Part shown: positions 37,596-45,579 of the stretch, in pieces
How positions within the stretch are numbered: position 1 is the first letter of the stretch
Layout of the letters: each line of letters starts with the position of its first letter
Assembly: GCA_021404565.1 (NCBI GenBank)
Contig: JAAWWF010000027.1
Coordinates: 62,001-126,000, forward strand
Direction: 5' to 3'
DNA from: Roseivirga sp.
GTDB taxonomy: Bacteria; Bacteroidota; Bacteroidia; Cytophagales; Cyclobacteriaceae
Length of the DNA stretch: 64,000 bases
Notes under the pieces: generated by a model
What the model was told of the DNA's origin: nothing
Seen by the model: the letters and a program-made list of their open reading frames with translations, nothing else
The model's database searches: none
Translations under genes and position numbers: made by a program

Positions 37596-39467
37596 CTAGT
37601 AAGCCCAGAGTCTTAAGGCAAACCAACCAAAACTGATACAATACACAGCCAGAAAAGCACTACCCAACAAGACGGATGTATACATAAACCTGGACAGGCG
37701 GGTTTTCAGTTCGTTCCGGTTTTTAAACAGATAAAAACCTGCCACAATTACACTTATTGGAAATAACGAAGTGAGTAAAAGGACTAAGACAGAAGGCACG
37801 CCTACCTGCCCTAATCCTACCAACTTGTCAAGCGAAGAATTGGATAAGAAAATGTAGAATGACAAAATCAATAACCAGTAAGGCAAGGCAGTTAACAATG
37901 CTCTGAACAGCACAGACCACGAAGATTTTTTAAACAAGGCAGTAAAAAATCTCACAAGCACAGACAGGGTTGCCACCAATCCCAACAGCAAACTCAGCGC
38001 AACCGAAATTCTCAAAGTTAAAAAGACGGTACTGTTTACCGGCACCATCAAATCATCATTAAAATAAAGGGCTTTTTCGCCCTCATTATCAGCCAGATAT
38101 AAAGAGGGATATACATCATCGCTGTGAACAAAGGCACGCCCCCCAACTGAACCATACTTCATGTCACCACCCAAAAACATGGTAAGTACCAGAGAATCAC
38201 TCTCCCAACTCACCTTAGCTGTTCTGAACGGATAATTGACCAGATCGAAAATGCCGTTTCTGGAATTGAGCACTCGGTACTCTCCTTCCCATTCACCAAA
38301 GCCAGTCACTTCTCTGGTAGCAGCAGTATAAGTTCCCTTTTTTTGATCAGGCAGCAACTCATCTACTATCGCATTGAGAATGGCTCTATTGCTGACCCCC
38401 AGATTATTGCTTACCATAATACCAAGGTCGAATTGCCTGCTGTAGATATAGTCAGAAACGAAGCCATTAATCCCTCCGTTATGGCCCAAAAAGTCCAGAT
38501 CCCGGCTTCCTGCTGATTTGGTGTAAATTCCCAGGCCATACCCCTGCTCAATACCATTGGCCTGTTCAAACCACCCGTGAAGCTGTTCCATTTCTTTCAT
38601 AATGCTACTGTCTGCTATGCCCGAGCTATCCTGCAAAACTGGGTTCAATAGATATTGCAGAAAAACCGACATATCACGGGCATTGCTTAATAAAGCTCCT
38701 GCCGATTCACCCATCAACTTCACACGCTTTGCTTCGGTCAAGCCGTCATCTCCCCATGCATAGCCGGTCACAAATTGCTGTTTTGGTAAATCTCTGCCCT
38801 CTTCACTGATAAACTGTGTTTCGTACATGCCCAGGGGTAATAGTATCTGATCACGAATATATTCCTGATAAGGCCTGCCACTTACCTTTTCAATCAGATA
38901 GCCCAGAATCACATACCCCGGATTGGAGTATGAATGCACAAGGCCCGGCTTCCAGCGACTGCGCATAGAAGACTCATAAGACCTCACTTCATCCAGGGCT
39001 TTGGTACCAGGCTCACGATCTTTGGCAAAGCCAGAAAAGTGCATATCATCAAAGCCCGCCTTATGCTCAAGCAAATGTACCAACCGTACTGGATGGGTCT
39101 CTTTCCATCGGTTTTCAAAATTGATTTCTGGAGCAAGGTCGCTCAGTTTAGTATTCAAATTCAGTTTACCCTCTTCTACCAATTTCATAATGGCCAGTGC
39201 CGTAAAGGTTTTGGAAATAGAGCCGATTCTGAAAAGATGATCTTCGGTCACGTTGGCTTTAGTGCTGAGGTTGGCTACACCCAAACCCTCCTGCCACAAT
39301 ACGGTATCGCTGGTAACCACCGAAACAAAGAGACCGGGGATCTCCTTCTCCTTCATAATTTTGACAATAGCTTCTTCTAATTTCCCTTTGGGAAAAGACT
39401 GAGCTATTCCGTTGTTCAACACGCATACAGCCAAACAGCACAAAAACAAACTCTTCAATTTCATCAT
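37596..39467 (-). CDS. Serine hydrolase with a C-terminal membrane domain
   Basis: The 623-residue protein has a signal peptide (FLCCLAVCVLNNGIAQ) and a beta-lactamase class C domain with GSISKTFTAL (SxxK), HSYSNPGYVILG (YxN) and GHNGGINGF. After about residue 480, four membrane helices follow. The large periplasmic domain plus membrane tail resembles the plan of penicillin-binding-protein-like hydrolases seen with PadR genes. ATG at 39467 and 39464 are adjacent. A perfect 8-bp inverted repeat lies 25 bp upstream and matches one in front of the PadR gene at 40437, so PadR probably controls it. Confidence 0.87.
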   Translation of the reverse strand: MMKLKSLFLCCLAVCVLNNGIAQSFPKGKLEEAIVKIMKEKEIPGLFVSVVTSDTVLWQEGLGVANLSTKANVTEDHLFRIGSISKTFTALAIMKLVEEGKLNLNTKLSDLAPEINFENRWKETHPVRLVHLLEHKAGFDDMHFSGFAKDREPGTKALDEVRSYESSMRSRWKPGLVHSYSNPGYVILGYLIEKVSGRPYQEYIRDQILLPLGMYETQFISEEGRDLPKQQFVTGYAWGDDGLTEAKRVKLMGESAGALLSNARDMSVFLQYLLNPVLQDSSGIADSSIMKEMEQLHGWFEQANGIEQGYGLGIYTKSAGSRDLDFLGHNGGINGFVSDYIYSRQFDLGIMVSNNLGVSNRAILNAIVDELLPDQKKGTYTAATREVTGFGEWEGEYRVLNSRNGIFDLVNYPFRTAKVSWESDSLVLTMFLGGDMKYGSVGGRAFVHSDDVYPSLYLADNEGEKALYFNDDLMVPVNSTVFLTLRISVALSLLLGLVATLSVLVRFFTALFKKSSWSVLFRALLTALPYWLLILSFYIFLSNSSLDKLVGLGQVGVPSVLVLLLTSLFPISVIVAGFYLFKNRNELKTRLSRFMYTSVLLGSAFLAVYCISFGWFALRLWAY

Positions 39468-39492
39468 CTTCTTTTTAGTAGTTAAACACAGT

Positions 39493-39509
39493 ACATAGCA
39501 TTGCTATGT
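39493..39509. promoter_or_regulatory. Inverted repeat, probable PadR operator (hydrolase site)
   Basis: ACATAGCATTGCTATGT is a perfect 8-bp inverted repeat around a central T. It lies 26 bp upstream of the serine hydrolase start. The site at 40458-40474 has the same ACATAGCA half and the same ATGT end. A PadR gene lies next to both. Confidence 0.65.
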
Positions 39510-39526
39510 TTATAAATAAAAAAAGG

Positions 39527-40105
39527 TCAAGCCTTTTTCTTTCTTTTTAAGCGAAGCAGCAATGTGGTAATCACATACATCAGTCCCGCACAGACGAGCA
39601 TAAGAGGAATGAACCAGTTACCTAATACTTCCCTTGTTCCCTGGTCATCAGTCATGCCAATAGCGGTAAAACCATCTTCATCGAAGAACATACCCACTCC
39701 ATCCGGGTTCCTCAGCTTGGCAAAAATCAGAAAGACAAAAGCAAACTGGAACAAGTACAACAGAGAGAGTAAAACATAGGAAATACCATTGGACACATTG
39801 AGTACTAAGGCTTTGAATATATGTACCGGGTTGAAGGTTCTGGTTGCCTGATACAGCTTCTTTTCAGCCACAAGTGGTTTTAAAACCTCTTCAGGCACAC
39901 CCAGTTTGGCAATCACATCAAGCAGATCATCTATCTCCGATTCACTGCTTCTGCGTTGCATACCTTCATAGATATGACTGTTAAATTCCATCAGCACATC
40001 CTGACGATCATCGTTCAACAGACCTGCCGTTACTCTTTTTACGCGTCCTATATAGTCGTCATAAACCCGTTGTGAGGCCGACTCTTCAAATTGTATTGGC
40101 TTCAT
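39527..40105 (-). CDS. Membrane protein with N-terminal HAAS-like domain
   Basis: The 192-residue protein has a helical N-terminus (YDDYIGRVKRVTAGLLNDDRQDVLMEFNSHIYEGMQRR, then LLDVIAKLGVPEEVLKPL), a pattern that matches the HAAS signalling domain found beside PadR genes. Two membrane helices or more follow from residue 104. The start overlaps the PadR stop by 4 bp. The protein probably acts as the membrane partner of that PadR circuit; how it signals is not known. Confidence 0.78.
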   Translation of the reverse strand: MKPIQFEESASQRVYDDYIGRVKRVTAGLLNDDRQDVLMEFNSHIYEGMQRRSSESEIDDLLDVIAKLGVPEEVLKPLVAEKKLYQATRTFNPVHIFKALVLNVSNGISYVLLSLLYLFQFAFVFLIFAKLRNPDGVGMFFDEDGFTAIGMTDDQGTREVLGNWFIPLMLVCAGLMYVITTLLLRLKRKKKA

Positions 40106-40437
40106 TTCGATATTTTTTGAATTGAGTTTTCAAGATCCCCCCAAAAGGTTCTCATCTCCTCCAGTGTTGTCTCCCCCACCCTGGTGAGCACATAATACTT
40201 TCTGGGAATGCCAGATTCCTGCTCTACCCATTTAGAAGAAACCAGTTCTTCTTTCTTAAGTCGATTCATCAAAGGATAGAGCGTACCCTCGGCTATTTCG
40301 ATGGAAGTAAACTTCTTTACCTCTTCTATCAACTCATAGCCATAAAGTTCTCTGCCCTTTAATACATTCAGTATGATAAAGGCCAGGGTTCCCTTCTTTA
40401 CCTGTGACTTCCACTTATGTACAAAATCAGCATTCAT
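40102..40437 (-). CDS. PadR family transcriptional regulator
   Basis: The 111-residue protein has the PadR core VKKGTLAFIILNVLKGRELYGYELIEEVKKF, then EIAEGTLYPLMNRLKKEELV (recognition helix) and the wing SGIPRKYYVLTRVG. It is first in a minus-strand unit with a HAAS-like membrane protein and a serine hydrolase. Two related inverted repeats, at 40458 and 39493, lie before it and before the hydrolase, so it probably represses both itself and the hydrolase. Confidence 0.9.
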   Translation of the reverse strand: MNADFVHKWKSQVKKGTLAFIILNVLKGRELYGYELIEEVKKFTSIEIAEGTLYPLMNRLKKEELVSSKWVEQESGIPRKYYVLTRVGETTLEEMRTFWGDLENSIQKISK

Positions 40438-40457
40438 ATGACAAAGCTATAACAAAT

Positions 40458-40474
40458 ACATAGCAATACAATGT
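40458..40474. promoter_or_regulatory. Inverted repeat, probable PadR operator (autoregulatory site)
   Basis: ACATAGCAATACAATGT lies 20 bp upstream of the PadR start. It shares ACATAGCA and the ATGT end with the site at 39493-39509; its symmetry is less perfect. Its place just upstream of the coding region fits repression. Confidence 0.6.
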
Positions 40475-40672
40475 ACTTAGCTATAAATAGTTTAAATAAA
40501 TGCTAATCCACTGAAAATCAAGCCCTGCCCAACTGCACAAAACCGTACAAACATACGTTCACTATCGTGCATATACCTGTTATTATTAGGTATAAAATAG
40601 CCCATAGATAACCTCAAGTCATATGGCACGGCTATTGGGAGGTATTCATCCGTTCGCTCAATACTTCCGATT

Positions 40673-43117
40673 ATGCTCAAGAACTTTCTACTGATCTCCT
40701 ATCGTAATATCCGAAGAAACAAAGGTGCCTCTTTGCTCAATATCTTCTCGCTGGCAATGGGAATGGCCACCTGCCTGTTCATTTTCAACTATGTATATTA
40801 TGAGCTTAGCTTTGATAAGTTTCATAGCAAGGCCAGCGAAGTTTATCGTGTAGAAACAAATACCTATGAGCTCAATGACATCAAAACGCGCAACGCTTAT
40901 AGTGCCTTTAAAGCTGGTACTGAACTGACCAGTCAGTTTGAGGAGATTGTTGAATCAGCAAGCCTGGTGCCCTACTCCGAAAACGGTTCGGCATTTTTCG
41001 GCCTGCCCAGAAGAGGTAGTACCGATAAAAAAATCTTTGTACCCCTGGCCTACTTTGCCGGCCCTTCTGTCTTTGAGCTTTTCTCTATCAACATTTTGGC
41101 TGGCAACAGGGATAATTGCCTCACAGCCCCCAATTCGCTGGTCCTGTCCACCAGCATGATCAGAAAGATTTTCGGAGACGAGCAAGATTACCCCCAACTC
41201 ATCGGCACCAGGTTAAAACCCACCAACCTCGACATTGAAACACCTGATTTTACCATAACGGCCATTTTCGAAGATTTGCCCGGCAATACCCACCTGAGCT
41301 TTGATGCACTCGCCTCAATCAGCTCATCACTGGATAACCTGACCTTATCCAGAGGAGAAAACACCTACAACTACGTATTGATGCCTGAGGGCTCAGTCAG
41401 GGAAGTCAATGTGCAGCTTGCGGAAATGGGCGTAATAGCCTCCGCTGATGGTACCCTTGAAAAGCAGCTGTCATTGAAAGGCATCCGGGACATTCATCTG
41501 GCATCAAAAATATCGAACGAGCCTGGCACCAATGCAAACCTGCTCTTCCTCACCTTTCTGGGTGTTATAGGGTTGATTATACTTACGCTGGCCTGTACCA
41601 ATTTTGTTAACAATGCGATTATCAACAGCATAGATCGGGCACGTGAAATAGGCATCAGAAAGCTGGCTGGCATTCTGCCTCATCAGCTCTTATCTACCTT
41701 ATTGGCTGAGTCTTTCCTTATCAATGCCTTTGCAGGCCTAATTGGTCTCATAATTTTCACACTGGGCCTCAAATCTCTACTGACATTCACAGACATCACC
41801 TATCCTATCGCCCTATCCGCCACTACCGTTTTTGTCAGCTTTGTCTTTCTTATTATCCTTATCGTCATAAGCACATTACTCTCAGGAGTTTACCCAGCCA
41901 CATTGCTCATCTCTCTGAAGCCGGTAGAAGCCCTGAAAGGTAAGGCCCAGGTGATCAATTCCAGGCAGTCCAGCAAGGGCTCAAAAGTAATGCGGGTGTT
42001 GCTCATCTTTCAGCTCTGCATGAGTATTATCTTCATCTCCGCTGTATATGTGGTACAGGAGCAGCTTGCTTTTATGCGCAAAAACGACCGTCAACCCTTT
42101 GAGTTGAAGGTTACGGCTAAGTTTGGCGGACTCTCGGGTGTCAATGATATCTATGCGCGGCAGGCTGGTCGTTTTCTAAGCCAGGTTCATCAAAATTCCA
42201 GCACCGATGTTTTGGGCGTTACCAACCTCTATAACGGTCAGATCAATTATATCCGGGAGATCAAGTCCCTCTATCAAAACGAAATTGATTCAGTAGGAAT
42301 CAGCGAACCCTTTTTGCTTCATCTCATCGATCATAGTTATTGGGAAGATGCTCCTGACATCTTCCTCAGCGGTCATAATTTCAGCAGTGTATTCGGGCTG
42401 GACTATAACGGTATTATCATCAACGAATCCGCCCTGCGGGCCATGAAGTTCAACACCCCTGAGGAGGCTATTGGTAAGGAACTGGCACGCTACAATGGCT
42501 ACCAGTATGTAAAGGGAGTGGTGAAAAACGAAAGCCCGGATGACCGACCAAAAGTGTATGTAACAGGCTACCGCTACCCTACTTACTTCAACCTGTCGCT
42601 GAGAACGCTCGGTAGCTCTGCAGAAAGTATCAACGGCACCCTTTTTACTACCCAGGGCCAGTGGGAAGGACAATTTCCATGGCTCTACTTTATCGATCGA
42701 AAGTTTGAAGATCAGTCGCTGATGGAGCAGAATCTGCTAAAGATGTTCTTTATATTCACTTTTCTGGCAGTATCCATTGCCTGCCTCGGCATTTTCGGGC
42801 TCTCCTCTTTCACGGCCATTAAACGCACCAAGGAAATAGGCATACGAAAAATACTCGGAGCCAAAGTCTTGCATATACTCATGATACTCGTCTATGATTT
42901 CCTGCAGCTTATGTTCTATGGCAGTATTGTCGCGATTCCTATCGTTATTTTCGGAGCGAGGGAGTGGCTGACCAATTATGCCGTCAGAATTTACCTCAAT
43001 CCCCTCTTTGTCGTAGTACCCATACTCATCATGTCTGCTATTGCCATTGTGATCATTATCAAACAGTGCTGGAGAACCAGCGTACTCAATCCCATTCAGG
43101 CATTGGAGCAGCAGTAG
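40673..43117 (+). CDS. FtsX-type ABC transporter permease (MacB-like)
   Basis: The 814-residue protein starts MLKNFLLISYRNIRRNKGASLLNIFSL, the usual start of this permease family without a PadR prefix. A periplasmic domain (YELSFDKFHSKASEVYRVE), helices with RAREIGIRKLAGIL at about residue 325, a second periplasmic domain and KRTKEIGIRKILGAKV at about residue 725 follow, so the protein has the duplicated FtsX plan. No ATPase gene lies next to it. It is divergent from the PadR operon at 40437. A PadR-like site lies between the genes. Confidence 0.88.
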   Translation: MLKNFLLISYRNIRRNKGASLLNIFSLAMGMATCLFIFNYVYYELSFDKFHSKASEVYRVETNTYELNDIKTRNAYSAFKAGTELTSQFEEIVESASLVPYSENGSAFFGLPRRGSTDKKIFVPLAYFAGPSVFELFSINILAGNRDNCLTAPNSLVLSTSMIRKIFGDEQDYPQLIGTRLKPTNLDIETPDFTITAIFEDLPGNTHLSFDALASISSSLDNLTLSRGENTYNYVLMPEGSVREVNVQLAEMGVIASADGTLEKQLSLKGIRDIHLASKISNEPGTNANLLFLTFLGVIGLIILTLACTNFVNNAIINSIDRAREIGIRKLAGILPHQLLSTLLAESFLINAFAGLIGLIIFTLGLKSLLTFTDITYPIALSATTVFVSFVFLIILIVISTLLSGVYPATLLISLKPVEALKGKAQVINSRQSSKGSKVMRVLLIFQLCMSIIFISAVYVVQEQLAFMRKNDRQPFELKVTAKFGGLSGVNDIYARQAGRFLSQVHQNSSTDVLGVTNLYNGQINYIREIKSLYQNEIDSVGISEPFLLHLIDHSYWEDAPDIFLSGHNFSSVFGLDYNGIIINESALRAMKFNTPEEAIGKELARYNGYQYVKGVVKNESPDDRPKVYVTGYRYPTYFNLSLRTLGSSAESINGTLFTTQGQWEGQFPWLYFIDRKFEDQSLMEQNLLKMFFIFTFLAVSIACLGIFGLSSFTAIKRTKEIGIRKILGAKVLHILMILVYDFLQLMFYGSIVAIPIVIFGAREWLTNYAVRIYLNPLFVVVPILIMSAIAIVIIIKQCWRTSVLNPIQALEQQ

Positions 43118-43158
43118 TTTTTTAAGACAATGGAGGTGAGATATTAGACTTTTGACGC

Positions 43159-43349
43159 CAAGCTCAGGCAGCATGTCGGACCGTAACTGCAAACACAAAC
43201 AAGCCTTCTTATGCTGAAGTATGAAGCATCTAAGGCGCTTCCAAAACAACATTTTTCTTAGATACTTCCTTCGTCAGTATTGAAAAGAAAAATCAAGCCC
43301 CCTTGATTTCGACAGCCGAGGTCAGACAGCATATCGGACTGGTAATTGG
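43159..43349. repeat. Structured repeat A, copy 1 (left of the DUF4157 gene)
   Basis: About 190 bp closely matching 44726-44919, and in its centre 45269-45361. Two direct repeats of about 28 bp (start: GCAGCATGTCGGACCG; end: ACAGCATATCGGACTGG) bound the element. Inside lie a hairpin with GCCTT/AAGGC (43203-43236) and ATGCT/AGCAT, another with TTTTTCTT/AAGAAAAA (43253-43293) and ATACT/AGTAT, and AATCAAG/CTTGATT (43292-43309). It has no reading frame. It could be a repetitive element or RNA. Confidence 0.7.
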
Positions 43350-43421
43350 AAGCAAAACCCAAATACTGAAAAAAATCCTGAAACGGAGGGTAACCTTTTG
43401 GGCTTTTTGGAATAGAGCTAT

Positions 43422-44636
43422 ATGCGCAGACATGATTATTCACAGGAAGCGGTACAAAACAGATCGGTAGCCTATCACCTTACCGGCCGCAATGGCAGAT
43501 CGGCAACACCTCCTCAACTTCATGCAAACCTTATTCAAACCAGGCAAAAAGAGCCACCTCTTCCACAGACTATCAACAATACTGGTCTGCCCGATCAACT
43601 GAAAACCGGCATTGAACATTTATCAGGCTACACCATGGACGATGTACGAGTTCACTACAATTCATCGGAGCCGGCAAAATTACAAGCCCATGCCTATGCT
43701 CAGGGTTCTGATATTCACCTTGCCAACGGACAGGAAAAACACCTGCCCCATGAAGCCTGGCATGTAGTACAACAAAAGCAAGGCAGGGTTCAGCCAACGC
43801 GTCAGCTTAAGTCCATTGATATAAATGACGATGATCACCTGGAAAAAGAAGCCGATCAGATGGGGGCAAAAGCCACTCAACTCAAAACCTTCGAAAGTAT
43901 TTCAAAAGGACAAGGCGGGTTCAGAACTATGCGCATGGCTCATGGCAGAGTAGCACAGCTGGAAATTGACGCCTACAAAGGTCAGGGCTCAAAACAGTTA
44001 AGGAAGGCTAGCATCGCTGCCGACATCAGGGCTGCACTTGCCTTTATAAATCAAGGGAATGCAAATCAAATTGCGGCTAAATTCCATAGCGACCTGGCGA
44101 GCGAAGCCAATGTGACCACCATTTTGGGAACCATTGTTGGACTTTTCACCCACCCGGACACCGCTGCGATTAACGAGGATGGTATCAAGCAAAATTTAAA
44201 TACCAGACCCCCTGTAGATATTCTCAGGTTATGCACCAACGGAATCAGAGGAGCCAGATGGGGTCACGAAGATAAACCCAAAACACTGGAGAGCCTGGTC
44301 GCACTCTTTGGCTATGGATCTCAACCCGTTGAGCTTACCTGGTATGACGGCAATAAAGAAATCAAAGACGCGGGAGGTAACAACTACAGCTACCTGGCCA
44401 TGCTCAATGTAGTAGTACATGGTAAGCAATGGGGTGCGATACACCTGCACTATAAGAATAATCAAAACTTCGATAACGCAGCCAATATCTATCGTATTCA
44501 CTTCAAACCAAGCCATAATTCTGATAACAGAAGCATTATCGCAGATCAGGTTATCATCAACGCATCTCAGGCCATAGTAGACAATAAAAATGCAGGAGAC
44601 TTCCCTGACTGGAACAACTATAATGTGGCTGTTTAA
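43422..44636 (+). CDS. DUF4157 (eCIS core) protein with unknown C-terminal domain, toxin-like
   Basis: The 404-residue protein has an N-terminal DUF4157-type region: GLPDQLKTGIEHLSGYTMDDVRVHYNSSEPAKLQAHAYAQGSDIH and LPHEAWHVVQQKQGRV, where HEAWH is a zincin-like HExxH motif. Beyond about residue 165 the protein is unlike known toxins I can name, though it could hold a toxin domain (YNSYLAMLNVVVHGKQWG). DUF4157 proteins are cargo or associated toxins of extracellular contractile injection systems, but no such genes are in the window. It has no signal peptide. Structured repeats flank it on both sides (43159 and 44726). Confidence 0.72.
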   Translation: MRRHDYSQEAVQNRSVAYHLTGRNGRSATPPQLHANLIQTRQKEPPLPQTINNTGLPDQLKTGIEHLSGYTMDDVRVHYNSSEPAKLQAHAYAQGSDIHLANGQEKHLPHEAWHVVQQKQGRVQPTRQLKSIDINDDDHLEKEADQMGAKATQLKTFESISKGQGGFRTMRMAHGRVAQLEIDAYKGQGSKQLRKASIAADIRAALAFINQGNANQIAAKFHSDLASEANVTTILGTIVGLFTHPDTAAINEDGIKQNLNTRPPVDILRLCTNGIRGARWGHEDKPKTLESLVALFGYGSQPVELTWYDGNKEIKDAGGNNYSYLAMLNVVVHGKQWGAIHLHYKNNQNFDNAANIYRIHFKPSHNSDNRSIIADQVIINASQAIVDNKNAGDFPDWNNYNVAV

Positions 44637-44704
44637 TGTGCCAGATCACTCTTCTCTGATTACGGGAAATGGTATTGGCCCGGCCACCACCAAAAAGATC
44701 ATAA

Positions 44705-44720
44705 AAAACCAATAGGTTTT
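44705..44720 (+). terminator. Weak hairpin terminator after the DUF4157 gene
   Basis: AAAACC (44705-44710) and GGTTTT (44715-44720) form a 6-bp stem with loop AATA. It is 69 bp from the stop at 44636 and A-rich before and T-rich after. Confidence 0.45.
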
Positions 44721-44725
44721 AGCTA

Positions 44726-44919
44726 CCAAGGTCAGACAGCATGTCGGGCCGGTAGTTAAAAGTAACGCTAAGCCTTCTTATGCTGAAGCATGAAGCATCT
44801 AAGGCGATTTCAAAACAACGTTTTTCCTAGACACTTCCTTCGTCAGTTTTGAAAAGAAAAATCAAGCTCCCTTGATTTCGACAGCCGAGGTCAGTGAGCA
44901 TATCGGATCGGTAGTTGGG
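44726..44919. repeat. Structured repeat A, copy 2 (right of the DUF4157 gene)
   Basis: Like 43159-43349 in length, orientation and internal hairpins, with scattered changes. The direct ends are ACAGCATGTCGGGCCGGTAG and GAGCATATCGGATCGGTAG. The changes leave most hairpin bases intact: AAGCCTTCTTATGCTGAAGC still pairs with GCATCTAAGGC. Copies 1 and 2 flank the toxin-like gene at a distance of 1.57 kb. Confidence 0.7.
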
Positions 44920-44974
44920 AATAACCCCTCCAAAGAAAATCAGAGGTTAAATATCTTCACAATCCCCATACATC

Positions 44975-45138
44975 CAGGAGGGTGGCAAAACCGAAAACAG
45001 TGCGAAATACAAAACGGTTGGATTTGGTACGTGTAAGCCCTGTGCGGCAAAAACCGTTTTGAATTTGGTGTTTTCGGAATGGCTTTCATGCCTAGGGCAT
45101 GCAGGTTCGTTAGTTTTTGGCCTGTCAAAAAGTGACAA
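44975..45138. repeat. Structured dispersed repeat D, copy 2
   Basis: Copy of 22221-22398. CCGAAAACA (44991-44999) pairs with TGTTTTCGG (45069-45077), and CAAAACGGTT (45010-45019) with AACCGTTTTG (45052-45061). Three bases in this stem differ from copy 1 and the opposite arm has changed to match. A second hairpin, CATGCC/GGCATG (45087-45101), is at the place of the CTGAG/CTCAG hairpin of copy 1 but with another sequence. The third stem spans 45109-45136. Structure is thus kept better than sequence. Confidence 0.75.
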
Positions 45139-45187
45139 GAATGAGTTACAAGTGAAATAAATTGGATAAACGAACCAACACGGATTG

Positions 45188-45212
45188 GACTTCCCTATTC
45201 CCTAAGGAAGTC
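45188..45212. other. Hairpin between repeats
   Basis: GACTTCC (45188-45194) and GGAAGTC (45206-45212) form a 7-bp stem with an 11-nt loop. It has no T-run. GATTGGACTTCCCTATTCC here recurs in part after repeat A copy 3 (45370-45396), so the two may bound it. Confidence 0.4.
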
Positions 45213-45243
45213 TCTGCCCCCCTGCTGGCACTTTGAACTGAGT

Positions 45244-45411
45244 ATGGTTAAACCTTGGAAACAAAACCAAGCCTTCTCATGCTGAAGTATGAAGCATCTA
45301 AGGCGATTCCAAACCACGATTTTTCTTAGATACTTCGTTCCTCAGTATGGGAAAGAAAAATCGGACTCAGATTGGTTTGACTTACCTTCCCTATCCTGGT
45401 TTTAACCATTT
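45244..45411. repeat. Structured repeat A, copy 3 (partial, different ends)
   Basis: 45269-45361 matches the centre of copies 1 and 2, with the two first hairpins kept. The ~28-bp ends of the other copies are missing; instead ATGGTTAAACC (45244-45254) and GGTTTTAACCAT (45400-45411) form an inverted repeat around it, with one extra base. So the centre, not the ends, is the conserved part of this element. Confidence 0.6.
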
Positions 45412-45414
45412 TCC

Positions 45415-45579
45415 CAATTCAAAACTCTACATTCATCATCAAAAACTTACCACTCCTATGATCAACCTTAAACCCTAAACACATAAATCTTTTACCACCA
45501 AATCTCAACGCAAACGATCAATTCAACATTTACCATTCCTTTATTCAACAATCAGAAGAATTTCCCCCATTTTTAATCC
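45415..45579. other. G-poor leader upstream of the AtoE-like gene
   Basis: About 165 bases with only about five G on the plus strand, rich in A, C and T. Such a stretch would be unstructured as RNA. It directly precedes the AtoE-like start and could be its leader. No promoter element was found with certainty. Confidence 0.5.

Noticed and set aside
43159-45411. Insertion sequence remnants or attC sites as an explanation of repeats A
   Set aside because: There is no transposase frame, terminal inverted repeats are lacking in copies 1 and 2, and the AAC...GTT ends of attC-like sites are not present.
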